Below, one piece after another: positions 24,051 to 34,590 of a stretch of 64,000 nt of DNA. This DNA comes from Amphiura filiformis. Lineage: Eukaryota > Echinodermata > Ophiuroidea > Amphilepidida > Amphiuridae. The first letter of the stretch is position 1, and each line of letters starts with the position of its first letter. The position numbers and the translations under genes are program-made. The notes under the pieces are model-generated. The model was not told the origin of the DNA. It made no database searches and saw nothing but the letters and a program-made list of their open reading frames with translations. The DNA is taken from contig NC_092631.1 in the NCBI RefSeq assembly GCF_039555335.1, positions 6,088,481-6,152,480 of the forward strand. Direction: 5' to 3'.

Positions 24051-26719
24051 AGGTCCGTATGCACAAAAGAGTTAGACCGGGTCTAAAGTTATACCTGGTC
24101 TAAGTGGAATTTTGTTCCATCAGAAATGGTCCTTTACTCGTGAGCCACCACAGAGCTGGTCTAAAAGCAACGTGTCACTTATCCATAAAGCCGGGGAGAC
24201 CGATATGCCAGAAAACTTTCGCATGATATCTCTGACTTCGTGCGTTGGTAAAGTGTTCCACCAAATCCTCTCCGACAGAATCTCTGAATATCTGATTGAT
24301 AGCAAGTTGCTGGATCCAGCTACTCAGAAGGCCTTCATTAAAGGCATCAACGGCTGCATCGAACACACCCTGGTTATGGGGGAACTTATTAGTCATGCTA
24401 AGCACAATAAAAAGACCATTCATGTCACCTATTTCGATCTAGCTGACGCATTTGGGTCAGTGGAACACAATCTCATTCATTACACCCTTCAGAGAAACCA
24501 AATACCCCAGCCTGTTTGTATGTATATTGAAAACCTCTATGATAATTTGGAAGGCTCCGTAGGGGCCCCACCTGGAACAGTACATCATTTCAGTTTAAAG
24601 GGGTGTTTTCCAAGGTGACCCCTTTCACCAATAATTTTCCTTTTGGTTTTCAACCCTATCATCCAGGTTTTGAAACAATATGAGGACACTTGTGGTTACA
24701 ATATGGAAGGTGAGCGGTATGTAACGTTACCTTTTGCAGATGACTTCTGTCTTATTACCGCCGACAAGCGCAAACATCAAAAGATAATGAATGAGATTGA
24801 CCACATTACCAAATCCATGAATCTTACTTTAAAACCATCTAAATGTAAGTCAATGTCGATTTGTAGTGGGAAGCCAAACACGTGTCAATTCAATATTGGT
24901 GAAAATGTGCTTAAAACAGTCAAGGAGGCCCCCGAGAAATTTCTGGGCAAACATATAACTCATGGGTACAAAGGTACCGACATCGTTTGGTATTATTAAG
25001 AACAAAGTTCTTGAACACATTGACAATATCAAAATGAGCCAGGTAAGAGATGAATACAAACTGAGGGTCTATACCCAATACGCTTTACCGGCCTTACGGT
25101 ATTTATTCACTGTCCATGAGCTAACTGATACCCAATTAACGGGTCTTGACCATGTCCATACCAACGCTATTAAGACATGGCTAGGTTTGTCAATTACTGG
25201 TACAACACCGGCTTTTATACATAGCCCTGATGGTCTATCAATACCGAGACTGTCAGATGTGTACCTTGAAGCACATACTCTATCTTATGCCAGAAGCCTT
25301 GTTAAAGGGGACAGCGGGGTTGTCCATGCTCTCCAATGTAAGGTCAGTCGCGAATCTGAGTGGAAGAAAAAGATGAACAAGTACGGTAGCAAACGCTGGG
25401 TTACTGTTTTTCAGGATGCTTCTGAGGTCGCCACTTCACCAAAACCTAAGTGGGATGAAACTAAACATAACATCAAACAGATTCTCAAAACGACGAGATA
25501 CTGAACAATGGAGAGACTATGTCCAACCCCTGCTCGTCCAAGGCAATGTGTTAAAACTAATTGAGGCCGAAAAGTCGGACCTTACCTGGAGGTCGCTTAT
25601 TTTTAATTTGCCTAGAAAAGTTTTAAGTTTCGCTGTAAGATCATGTATAGACTTTCTACCAACATTCACCAACCTGCGGAACTGGGGTAAGCGAGTCAAC
25701 GACAAATGCAAACTGTGCAATAATACTCAAACTCTTCTCCATGTACTCAACAATTGCCAGACTGTTTTGCAACAAGGTCGCTATACATGGAGGCACAACA
25801 GTATATTAACTCATATGTTGAACTCTTTTAAAGTACTTGTAGGAAATGCTAAGGACAGTATTGATATATATGCCGATTTGCCTGGATGTACCATCACTGG
25901 AGGAACACTACCACCAAATATCCTCCCTACCGCCCAAAGACCAGATATCATCATTATCAACAATACCAAAAAGTCTGTCCATGTCATTGAACTTACGGTG
26001 CCTTTCAAACCAATATCCAGAAAGCCCATGACACAAAAATGTCTCGTTATGAAAACCTTCATTCTGACATCAAACAAGAAGGTTTCAAATGTCATCTGAA
26101 CTGTATCGAAATAGGGTCCCGAGGACTGGTGACGGCTGATAACACAGAGAGGTTGAGTGAGGTATTCAGATTTATCGGTGGTAGATCCAATAGCAGTAAG
26201 ACTCTTGCTAAAGATCTGAGCAAACTGGCCGTCATCTGTAGTTACTCCATCTGGAACGCGCGCAATGAACCTAATTGGGATTCTGCACCGTATCTGAAGG
26301 TCTGATTCAGCCTCCCATTCTGCTGTCACCATCCTGCTTCCTGGTCTCTGTTTTCCATTTTGATGTATTTTAATGTTTTAAGAGTGCAATATTTTGGTGT
26401 ATATTGAACATGTTGAACTGTAATGTGTATTGTCTCCCCTGCCTGTCTGCCGCTCCATGTGGAGTTTGGTAGCGTGTCCTGGGGTAAATGTATTTTCTTT
26501 ATTTTTGTGTGTTATTTTTGAATAAAGAATGATTGAATTGATATATCCTTCCTAGAGTAGCTAGCAAATTCTAAAGATTTAAATGCAAAGTTCAAAAATA
26601 ATACAAAATAACTTAAGCAAATGTAAAGGAAAATGCCCTTTCTCCTGGGGCAAAATTCCACTTAGACCAGGTCTAACTTTAGACCCGGTCTAACTCTTTT
26701 GTTTTGTGCATACGGACCT
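24051..26719. mobile_element. TIR element split by a LINE insertion
   Basis: The left end AGGTCCGTATGCACAAAAGA (from 24051) and the right end, its complement (to 26719), share about 65 bases, including AGTTAGACCGGGTCTAAAGT and CTGGTCTAAGTGGAATTTTG. The space between them is filled by a retrotransposon (24116-26548). A small DNA transposon was thus hit by a LINE. Target duplication not resolved. Confidence 0.75.
24116..26548 (+). pseudogene. Degraded LINE with REL-type endonuclease (R2/NeSL-like group)
   Basis: The region encodes a reverse transcriptase: an FDLADAF-type motif A near 24430, the KGxFQGDPFSP-type motif B spanning a frameshift near 24610, and FADDFCLI (motif C) near 24735. A C-terminal zinc knuckle CKLCNNTQTLLHVLNNC follows near 25710. 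Then comes a restriction-like endonuclease segment with RPDIIIINNTKKSVHVIEL near 25940-25995 and GSRGLVT near 26120. RT, CCHC and REL-endo in this order is typical of R2/NeSL/Hero-type LINEs. Frame changes occur near 24610, 24990, 25500 and 26040-26090. The 5' end is missing, so the copy is dead. A 240-bp 3' tail ends in 'gaataaagaatgattgaatt'. Confidence 0.8.
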
Positions 26720-27066
26720 AAGGGTTTGTGTGTGAAGATGAGATTTTTTATTTTTAAACCATCGCAAGTTTCAAGACATACTATGTTTGGTTGGTTGTAG
26801 GTCCTTATGTGATGCAGCATATCAAAAGGGGGGCTTTACAGCAAAGTGCTTTTCAAGATATAGATTAAAATGGAAAAATTGAAAAAAAGAAGGAAAATAA
26901 TAACAATTTGGGATGCTTTTTTACTTATAAAATATAAATGCCTTGATTAATTTTAGCAAATGAGGTGTCATTTTAAAACTTGCAAAATGCTTTTAAAGCA
27001 GAAATACTGAACTTCATCTGTAAAGTCCCCCATTTTGATGTGCTGCATCACATATTGTCAACTTAC

Positions 27067-27265
27067 TCTTTGTCTCTGTTGGACACCTTCTTTTCACCAG
27101 GTTCATCCAAGACATCAGCCTGATGCTTGCCCAATAACTTAATCTGGTCCATCTGGTCACGGATCTCCTTGTCTGCCTCTGAACGAACTCGTCGTACAAA
27201 TTTCTTCTCTGATTCGCCTCGATAACGTCTCACTTTGTCTTTCTCTGCTTCTTCCTTTGCACTTA
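27067..27265 (-). CDS. CCDC137: CCDC137-like gene, exon 4
   Basis: A 199-bp exon, acceptor 'tattttcag', donor GTAAGT. It encodes a highly charged helix: KEEAEKDKVRRYRGESEKKF, VRRVRSEADKEIRDQMDQIK and a tail GEKKVSNRDKE. RRYRGESEKKFVRRVRSEA corresponds to FKQRKGESDGAYIHRMQQEA of human CCDC137 (from memory), the family core. Phase is 1 in, 2 out. Confidence 0.8.
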
Positions 27266-27899
27266 CTGAAAATAAATGACACACAGAGTGATGGTGACAA
27301 AATAACAAACATATCGACACTGGGCAGGGAAAACCTCCTATGTAAATTTTACTGTTACTCATTATCCCCAGACACTGAAATAACGAAATAAGGCTGACAT
27401 AAAATGAGTCCTAGCAAAAATGGCGCTGAAGGCCCCTTGCAAGCACGCCTGTGATTGGTCCTCCTGACACAGAAAGAGGCACCCCATTGGTTCAGTCAAC
27501 AGTAACATGAAAACATCACGGGATTTCACTAAGGCGATACCATTTCAGCGGCAGGGATAATTTTGTGTTTCATTTGACAAGCAAATTAAACTGCATTTTG
27601 ACAAAACACAGAACAGTGCAAGATGTCAAATTTGAAGGCATTCCCATTTTGCAGGGGACATCAAAAACACTGAACTAATAAAACACAATATCTTTGAACA
27701 CTTCAACAGTTTTTGTGCCCCTGCAAAATTACAATACCTTTAAATTTGACAAATTGTTCTTCTCCATGTTTTGCCAATGAGTAACAGTGAAAATTTACAT
27801 GGAGGTTTGCCCTGTGCAGCGGCGATCTTGAAAATGATATTATTGTGATTTCACATGACTTGCCAATAGCAGGTATCCATTGCTTTGCACTATAATACA

Positions 27900-28073
27900 G
27901 GGTGTCCCTGAAAGAACTGCATCATCCAAAACCACATTGAATGATCTGCGACGAGTCCTGGTTGAAGAATGGAATGACGCCATATCACAGCAACGTGTGA
28001 CCGGACTGGTGAGCAGCATGAGGAGGTGCCAGGCTGTTGTGGCTGTGCATAGTTTTTCCACCTGCTATTGAGG
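27900..28073 (+). mobile_element. Tc1/mariner transposase remnant
   Basis: The frame holds the C-terminal end of a Tc1-type transposase: LNDLRRVLVEEWNDAISQQR and then GLVSSMRRCQAVVAVHSFST. Tc1 transposases usually have xxLxxxxxEEWxxIPQxxxxxLVxSMRRRCxAVxxxxGxxTxY here, from family knowledge. One of the usual arginines is missing. Only about 55 residues remain. It lies in intron 3. Confidence 0.7.
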
Positions 28074-28416
28074 TTAGTGACTAGTGTTGTTTGAGCACAG
28101 AATAATGGTCAATTTGGCACATTCTGATTCCTATTTGTTTGAGGATTTTTTTTATCATTCACTTTCATGTCGTTTGTTAGCCAGCCACCCATCATTTTAG
28201 ACAAGCAGTTTGCTCCTGGGACAGGCAAAATTATGTGACATATGCTAAATTCTAAAAGTAATACTTGCATAAGTTCTGTGAACTCAAAACAAGACCAGCC
28301 TAATAGCCTAGAAAGGTCTGGTTATGTTTTCAGTGTCAATTTTTGGACAGGCAGTTTGGTGAAAATGATGGGCAAATCCTAGCTAATACCCTGCCTCCCC
28401 AATCTATATTACATAC

Positions 28417-28573
28417 ATTTGACATTAGTTTCCTGCTGCTCCTGTTTTTGTGCATCTTGTTTCCTCTTCCTCTTCCTAGCCTTTTTACTCATCGTTTCTA
28501 TGGCGGATGAATCTTTCTCAAGTCGCTTCACCTTCTTCTTTTTAGCTCCTTTATGTTTCAGAGGGTCCATGAT
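28417..28573 (-). CDS. CCDC137: CCDC137-like gene, exon 3
   Basis: A 157-bp exon, acceptor 'aacaacag', donor GTATGT. It encodes IMDPLKHKGAKKKKVKRLEK and then basic repeats including SKKARKRKRKQDAQKQ. The start IMDPLKHK aligns with IMRSRQEMK of human CCDC137 directly after the LRE/LQDL helix, and the KKRKK block follows in both. Phase is 0 in, 1 out. The internal ATG could look like a start codon, but the acceptor and phase show it is internal. Confidence 0.75.
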
Positions 28574-28627
28574 CTGTTGTTATTTAATTAGAAAAATTTC
28601 AGCAAAAAATAAGTACATTTTTAATGA

Positions 28628-28826
28628 GGAAGCACCCCCCCAGCAGTTCTTCTGGGGTGAACCAAACCTGTCTGGTTATCAAATTAATCAGGTGACAGGT
28701 GCTTATTGATGTTTTAATGTTATTGCATCAATTAGCACCTGTCAAATTCAGAGATCACCTTGTCACTGATTAATTTCAGGCAGGTTTGGTACACCCCAGA
28801 AGAACTGCTCTGACAGGGCTTCCTCT
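28628..28826. mobile_element. Palindromic element, 200 bp
   Basis: The left arm 'gaggaagcacccccccagca' + 'gttcttctggggtgaaccaa' is mirrored by 'ttggtacaccccagaagaac' + 'tgctctgacagggcttcctc'. Further pairing occurs inside ('gattaattt', 'aggtgacaggtgct'). It would fold into one long hairpin. Intron 2. Confidence 0.75.
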
Positions 28827-29089
28827 TAAGCAAAATCAATCAATTCTAAGCATACAATATGTATTTTCACTAAAACAATTTCTCACTGTAACTCTGTAAG
28901 GCCAACAAACAAGTAAAGCTGCTGCACACATTCCTTTTGCAGTGAGTATTTGTCTCTGAAAAATTTGCCAATTTAATTTTTTTATCTGAATATTTTTTAT
29001 CTCAAATATGTTTTACAAAATATGTCTTACAAAAATGTTGTGATTAACAGAAAAGAAAAAGAGCAAAGCATGCCAATTTGATGTGGGGA

Positions 29090-29420
29090 AACAAGTAAAA
29101 TACAGATTAGACGGTATGCAGAGGGTGGACAAAAAACAGCAAATGTAGGCATAGAAGTAGGTAAAGTTTGATAGCCAAAAATTATCAATTTCAAGGTCCA
29201 CAGAAGTGTTAAACCTGAAAAAACAACAGAGATCAATGGGAATACAAAAGTGCACTGGAACAAGTGATGAACATAAGCAGACACAAAGAACCAAACAACC
29301 AATGTAGGTACAAAAACAGGCAAAGTTTGATGGCCAAAAAATTCCAATTCCGGAGCCCACAGAAGTGTCAGGAAAACAGTACAAAAGGAAGTGTACAAGT
29401 GATGAAAATTACTGTGCACA
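29090..29420. repeat. Direct duplication of about 150 bp
   Basis: Two diverged copies share 'gtaggcatagaagtaggtaa'/'gtaggtacaaaaacaggcaa', 'gtttgatagccaaaaa'/'gtttgatggccaaaaa', 'ccacagaagtgt' and 'acaagtgatga...cataagcagac'. They lie just before a Penelope fragment. Confidence 0.6.
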
Positions 29421-29427
29421 TAAGCAG

Positions 29428-29640
29428 ACCAAACAGTTGTTGGAGGCTTACTACATTGTTGCAATGGATCCCGACCTCAACCAGAACAAGGGACGACACT
29501 ACCTGCCACCGCTATAAACCAATCATAAATTAAAATCCCATGACTCCGGGTCTTCCTGTGAGTCACAATGTGATTAGCTTTACTGTTACAGTCACAATTC
29601 TGATGAAATCCCACATGTGGAGATGAAATATTAAAAGTCA
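29428..29640 (+). mobile_element. Penelope-like fragment with hammerhead-like motif
   Basis: A short frame ending at 29516 reads EAYYIVAMDPDLNQNKGRHY then LPPL and a stop, the C-terminal end of a Penelope GIY-YIG protein. 84 bases after the stop, 29600-29628 reads CTGATGA, a short stem (ccac/gtgg), then GAAA, the conserved core of a hammerhead ribozyme. Penelope-like elements are known to carry hammerhead ribozymes in their terminal repeats, so context supports it. Helices I and III were not convincingly paired. Confidence 0.6.
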
Positions 29641-29736
29641 CTATTTTTTTAAAACATTAATTTTACCAAAATATCATGCTGCTAGAGCTCTATAAATGCC
29701 TTGTGTTCATGAGAATGGCAAGAAAGCACGGCATAG

Positions 29737-29813
29737 CTATAGAATACCCATCTCACCTCCCAACACACAGGGTTAGGGTTAGGGTTAGGCACCCTGAGCG
29801 GGGTATTCTATAG
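29737..29813. repeat. Short telomere-like repeat inside an inverted repeat
   Basis: GGGTTAGGGTTAGGGTTAGG occupies 29770-29789, about three units of the metazoan telomere repeat. It is flanked by a 13-bp inverted repeat CTATAGAATACCC (29737-29749) and GGGTATTCTATAG (29801-29813). Confidence 0.7.
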
Positions 29814-30524
29814 TTATTCCGAAAGCACACTGCATGACCAAACAAAGTGCAACCGATTCCAATTCAAGAAACAATTCAATTCAAGAAACATTTATTTCAC
29901 AACTTCAAAAATACATAGTATAAATGACAAATGCCATAATTTTCAAACCAATTACATACAAAGCAAAGTAATGAATCCGATCACAGGCCCACTGATGACA
30001 GTCAAATGCGATCACGTAAGAACAAACAACCTATTAAAAGGCAAGAGACAGGTCAAGAGTGGGCCTGAGACAACAATAAAAAACCTAAAATAAAGTTGTG
30101 GGGCAACACGCGGGGAGCAAGCTCGTGGGTGCGGGTTGCCGGCAAACAGTACAAACGAAAATACAAATACAAACAGGACAGGACAAGACCTTATAAAAAA
30201 AATAAGATGTGATTCCAAACAGCACTACAGTCCCTTCCCTAAACTTAACCACCACACACACAATCTTCAGTTCTTCACCCTACATCCAAGGGGGTTCTAA
30301 ACTTTGGTTTGGGTGGGGATGTGCAGCTGGGACTTCCGAAAATCTACCAGACTTTTAAACAAAATTTGACGAAAAACAGACCCGAAATTATACCAATTTT
30401 TGGAACATTTTTACAAATGTTGGTAAAAAAAACAATGAAAAATTTGCAGTTTTTCAATGCATATAAAATTATGAAAAAACACCCATTCTAATTCAGAGCC
30501 ATCAATACACCAAAATGGCCAAAA
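29814..30524. other. Intron 2 sequence, no gene recognised
   Basis: AT-rich sequence with a small direct repeat 'caattcaagaaacaattcaa' near 29860. Frames here show no recognisable protein. Confidence 0.4.
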
Positions 30525-31095
30525 ATGCACCCGAGCTCTCGCGATTATGTTCTTTCAACCGTTTGCAAAGGGGTCTTTCTGTCTCTCCAATATACCGACA
30601 GTCACAATCTTCACATTGAATGTCGTAGACAACACATGTACGGCCTATTAACACTATCCGCAATATGCTTGTTTAGTCCTAAAGACAAAGTTAGCAAATC
30701 CGACCGTACATGTGTTGTCTACGACATTCAATGTGAAGATTGTGACTCTCGGGATACTGGAGAGACAGAAAGACCCCTTTGCAAACGGTTGAAAGAACAT
30801 AATCGCGAGAACTCACCGGTTGGGTCCCACATGAAAACTCATAGTCATCAATTCAAGCCTGAAGAAGTGGACATCTTAAATACAGACTCTAGATGGTTCC
30901 AGCGGGGGGTGAAAGAATCCATATACATTGCTGCTCACAACCCGGATCTCAATAAGGACAGGGGCCGCCACCACCTACCAGCCGTCTACCAACCTGTCAT
31001 GTGACTCTGACGTCATATCTAAGTCACATGACTAAAATCCCGCTCCAGTCAACCACTCTTGAAAAAGTCTCGTCGGATGACGGACGAAAATTTGA
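30525..31095 (+). mobile_element. Penelope-like fragment with fold-back GIY-YIG
   Basis: The sense part (from about 30680) encodes the C-terminal Penelope endonuclease: CVVYDIQCEDCDSRDTGET, ETERPLCKRLKEHNR and a tail NPDLNKDRGRHHLPA ending at 31004. The usual YIGET reads RDTGET here, so the catalytic tyrosine and isoleucine are lost. Upstream, 30537-30643 is an inverted copy of 30704-30810, about 107-bp arms with a 60-bp loop. On its own strand the inverted copy still reads YIGET. A motif CGGATGA-CGGAC-GAAA at 31074-31089 lies where a hammerhead would be expected. Confidence 0.75.
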
Positions 31096-31229
31096 GTAAG
31101 TTTAAACTTACCTCAACTTGCTACAGCTTACTGCAGCCAAAATGGATGAGGGATTTCCCCAACAAGCTGAGGAAAGCTGCACACTAGTATTTAGGTATGG
31201 GCCCTAAGAACCCCCCCGGCCCTACATAC

Positions 31230-31308
31230 CTTGATCAGATCTTGGAGCTTCCTGGTCACGGGCTGTGCATCTGGATCTTGAGGGGCTTGGTTTAGCTGTT
31301 TCTCCTTT
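31230..31308 (-). CDS. CCDC137: CCDC137-like gene, exon 2 copy A
   Basis: A 79-bp exon with acceptor 'gactttag' and donor GTATGT. It encodes KEKQLNQAPQDPDAQPVTRK then LQDLIK. It fits the KPKNQDEQEIPFRLREIM region of CCDC137. Phase is 2 in, 0 out, joining exon 1 and exon 3 exactly. It is the copy closest to exon 3 and differs from the other two by DA for DE and V for M. Confidence 0.75.
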
Positions 31309-31342
31309 CTAAAGTCGCCCCACCCCACCAGGCCCTACATAC

Positions 31343-31421
31343 CTTGATCAGATCTTGGAGCTTCCTGGTCATGGGCTGTTCATCTGGATCTTGAGGGGCT
31401 TGGTTTAGCTGTTTCTTCTTT
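31343..31421 (-). CDS. CCDC137: CCDC137-like gene, exon 2 copy B
   Basis: A tandem duplicate of copy A, also 79 bp with intact acceptor and GTATGT donor, encoding KKKQLNQAPQDPDEQPMTRK then LQDLIK. Only about 34 bases separate it from copy A. Because 79 is not a multiple of three, splicing two copies together would shift the frame, so at most one copy can be used per mRNA. Confidence 0.7.
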
Positions 31422-31459
31422 CTAAAGTCACCCCCCCCACCCCACCAGGCCCTACATAC

Positions 31460-31538
31460 CTTGATCAGATCTTGGAGCTTCCTGGTCATGGGCTGTTCAT
31501 CTGGATCTTGAGGGGCTTGGTTCAACTGGTTCTCCTTT
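31460..31538 (-). CDS. CCDC137: CCDC137-like gene, exon 2 copy C
   Basis: The third tandem copy, 79 bp, intact splice sites, encoding KENQLNQAPQDPDEQPMTRK then LQDLIK. It is the first one met from exon 1. Copy spacing is 117 bp (C to B) and 113 bp (B to A). The 38-base gap to copy B is shorter than most spliceosomal introns, which also favours exclusive use. Confidence 0.7.
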
Positions 31539-31930
31539 CTAAAGTCAAAGAAAGAAAAATATTGTACAGATGGCGATCATGAAACTGAGAATGATTACAT
31601 TTATGAGTTGAGATGAATTGAGCTATATGTGGTACACGTCTAAGAATATACTGGAGACATTCACCATGGAAATGAGCTATTTCAGTTGAAATCCATACCA
31701 GTGGCATGCGCAAAGGGGGAGGGGCAATGCCCCACTTTTGTTGGTCATTCGGGAAAACGTTAAAAACATCAAAATTTGCTCCTAATCAGACTCCATTCGG
31801 GTGAACTGAACAACCTGGCCCCCACTTTCAACAAAGCTGCGACGCCACTGATCCATACACCCCTATGGAAGACATTAAAATAATAAAAACAGACTACGAA
31901 TGAGAATAAACGATAAAACCTTCAAGCAGT

Positions 31931-32317
31931 CAAGTTAGCTCAAATAATAAGGCATTCAACAATGGTGCGAGAGGTTGCGGGTTCGAACCATGGCGGTGGT
32001 TAGTACGCTCTCGTGTAAAATTGAGTTAGTTCGAAATTCACCTGGACAAGGACCTTACTGCTAATTGTCTTGTTGTAACCTGTACAAAACTCAGGGAGCT
32101 GATCCTGGCTATGAAGATCAATTGTGGAATGTCTAGGGTGTGCGCTTCTTAGCTGCAAGTGCCTGTGTTGTTGCTTAATGGTTTGTGGAATGATAATATG
32201 TGGCCGTAGTTGTCAGTGACAACCTTTAAAGTGTGCTGAGACTTGTGGATCAATGTCTAAGCCTTGTGCCTATGTGTAGCGCATTATAAATCACTGCACT
32301 TTTTTTTTCTTTTTTTT
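31931..32317 (+). mobile_element. tRNA-derived SINE, copy 2
   Basis: Same organisation as the SINE at 1985: 'gttagctcaaataataagg' A-box-like head, B box 'ggttcgaacc', shared body ('aaactcagggagctgatcct', 'gtgtgctgagacttgtggat') and the end 'gcgcattataaatcactgca' with a T-rich tail. Confidence 0.85.
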
Positions 32318-32533
32318 ATTTAAACCTATTTTATTCTCTAATTTGACAGCTCGATGAGATGAGTCATTGTCAATTGGTCAATGAACTGAAACAATCCCTT
32401 TTATTGGTCAAATTGTGTGTGGTCATCGCTGGCGACTTGATGCAGTTTTACAGTATTTTGCTTTTCAAAACCACCTATAAAATCTGTGTTTTCTTTCACG
32501 CTTGGATCAGGGACTGTCTTTTGGACTTTGCAG

Positions 32534-33603
32534 GAGAGCATTAAATAGCTCTTCTGAGGCCTTCAAGGAGAGCTGTTTAGAGCATTTACAATACAATGCA
32601 AGGAGAGAATGGTCAACTAAGGAGAGCTAAAAATCACTCTCCTATATCAGATTTAAGGAGAGCAGTAGAGAGTGATTGCTCTCGCAGTCTCGCTCTCCTC
32701 AAAAGGCAGTCCCTGGACCCTGGCGGATGCTTACAACTTTCATATGAGTGCCCCCCCCGGGGGCTGCGCATAGTGCCGTCAATTTGTCAGGAGAAAAGAA
32801 TGAAGACAAAGTCACAGTGAAGTAAGCATGGCCATGATTGATGGTACATGTACTAGCGCACTTTAGGTAATCAGCGCCCGACAAGGTGGATTAAGGGTAA
32901 GTGCGTTTGACCGGGCCCAGGGTCCTAGGGGCCCGTGAAAATAAAGAAAAGCAAAGAAAAGACATCTCAGGGGGCCGTAAGGGGACCCGTGCCTTAATAG
33001 CTCTCAGCGGCACTGCATGTGATTATGTACTCGGGTACCTGATTGAATATTCGGGCAGGAATCCGGGTAGCTGAAAATACAAAAACAAATTGAAAAAAAA
33101 GAAGAAGTTATAGACCCTAAATTACTTGTTAAATTCAAGGTTAGAAACCGGAGAAATACTGAGAAATATAATTCCATTTGCTTCTATTGAACAGACAGGG
33201 ACACATTGAATTAGTATGCATTGCTAGCTGTTCAAAATAAGCAAAGTAATTATGTACAACTGTATCAAACTTTGAAAAAAAAATTAGCATTTTTTTTAAG
33301 TAGCAGTAGTATTTCTCTGGTTTCCAACCTTGAATAACAAGTGATTTTTTAAAATCATTTTCGGGTACTTTGTCCCGTAATTTTGACCCAGGTAGGCCCC
33401 CAGGACGGGCGGGAACTCGGATACCCGGGAATTGCAGGGACTGCCTTTTGAGGGGAGCAAGAGCAACTGCTCTCTATTGCTCTCCTTAAATTTGATATAG
33501 GAGAGTGCTTTTTAGCTCTCCTTAGTTGACCATTCTCTCCATATTATAAATAGTCTAAACATCTCTCCTTGAAGGCTCCAGAAGAGCTATTTAATGCTCT
33601 TCT
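32534..33603. mobile_element. 1.07-kb element with about 175-bp inverted arms
   Basis: The left arm (32534-32717) begins 'gagcattaaatagctcttct' and contains 'gagagaatggtcaactaagg', 'agagctaaaaatcactctcc' and 'tcctcaaaaggcagtccctg'. The right arm (33430-33603) is the complement. An inner inverted pair, 'ggttagaaaccggagaaatact' against 'agtatttctctggtttccaacc', lies at about 33140 and 33308. No transposase is seen. Confidence 0.75.
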
Positions 33604-34185
33604 CAAGGGCTTAGGCAGCCAGCCGTGTAGGGAGTGTTTTACACACCCAAATTCCAAAAGACAGTCCATGGAATTGGTGAGAGCCTTTACATGTACCATA
33701 CAAGTTGATCGAGAAATAAATCTAACTATCCACGACGACACAAAGATAGAATGTGGAACTAGTGCCGTACTATTACGCTGACTTTCCTATTCGTCGAGGA
33801 TGACAATTTTGACCTTCTCGTCTGTTTACAAACAGAGAGGTAGACAAAGACCGTTCCACTTGTCCAAACACTCAAGTATCAGAAGGATGGTCCACAATAG
33901 CATGATTCACGTAACACGAATAGGGATTAAAAAGCTGTCAAGTAGAACCATGTGCTTCTTTTGTCCAATTTGCCATCAAGATTTCGCATGGAAACAGTTC
34001 AGACCCAGAACATGATTATGTCAGAAATTAATAAATTGTTCTGGGACTGATTATTCGGACTAGTGTGGAACTATAACTACTTCAGTCACTCGATTGTCGC
34101 CAATTTTCAAACGTATACAATTATTTGTGAAGTTTAATGTTAGTGTTAGTTTACCAAAATTTATTTTGATGACTTATCTGTATCT
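33604..34185. other. Intron 1 sequence, no recognised feature
   Basis: No supported gene or repeat. Confidence 0.35.
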
Positions 34186-34187
34186 TT

Positions 34188-34590
34188 AGAGCAAAAGGCG
34201 AAAAAGAAAAAACGGGAATGGAGAAAGAAAAGGGGAGAAAAAATGAGGGTGGATAAAAAGAAAAAAATGGGAGGAAAATAAAAAGGGGCGAAAAGAGAAA
34301 CAAAAAAGAGGGCGGAAAAGGAAATGGGGACCTGAGAAAAAGGAAAGAAATGGGGCAGAGAAAAGGAAAGAAGACACAGGGCGGAGAAGAAAGAAAGAAG
34401 AAACAGGGCGGAGAAAAAGAAAGAAGAAATGGGCGGTGAAAAGGAAGAGGAAAATGGGCGGTGAAAAAACAGAAGGAACTTGAAAAAGAAAAACAGAAGA
34501 AAAAATAGAAGAGAGGAGAAAAGAAACAGAAAACACTAAGTGTCGAAGAAGAACAAAAAATACAGAAAAGAAGGAAAACCATAGGAGTAG
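34188..34590. repeat. 400-bp polypurine tract
   Basis: Almost uninterrupted G/A on the plus strand ('gaaaaagaaaaaacgggaat', 'agaaaggaagaagacacagg'), with rare pyrimidines. Loose 25-35-bp periodicity. The long opposite-strand reading frames rich in F, S and P are composition artefacts. Such tracts can form triplex DNA. Confidence 0.85.

Noticed and set aside
29770-29789. Chromosome end
   Set aside because: Only about three TTAGGG units, flanked on both sides by ordinary intron sequence.
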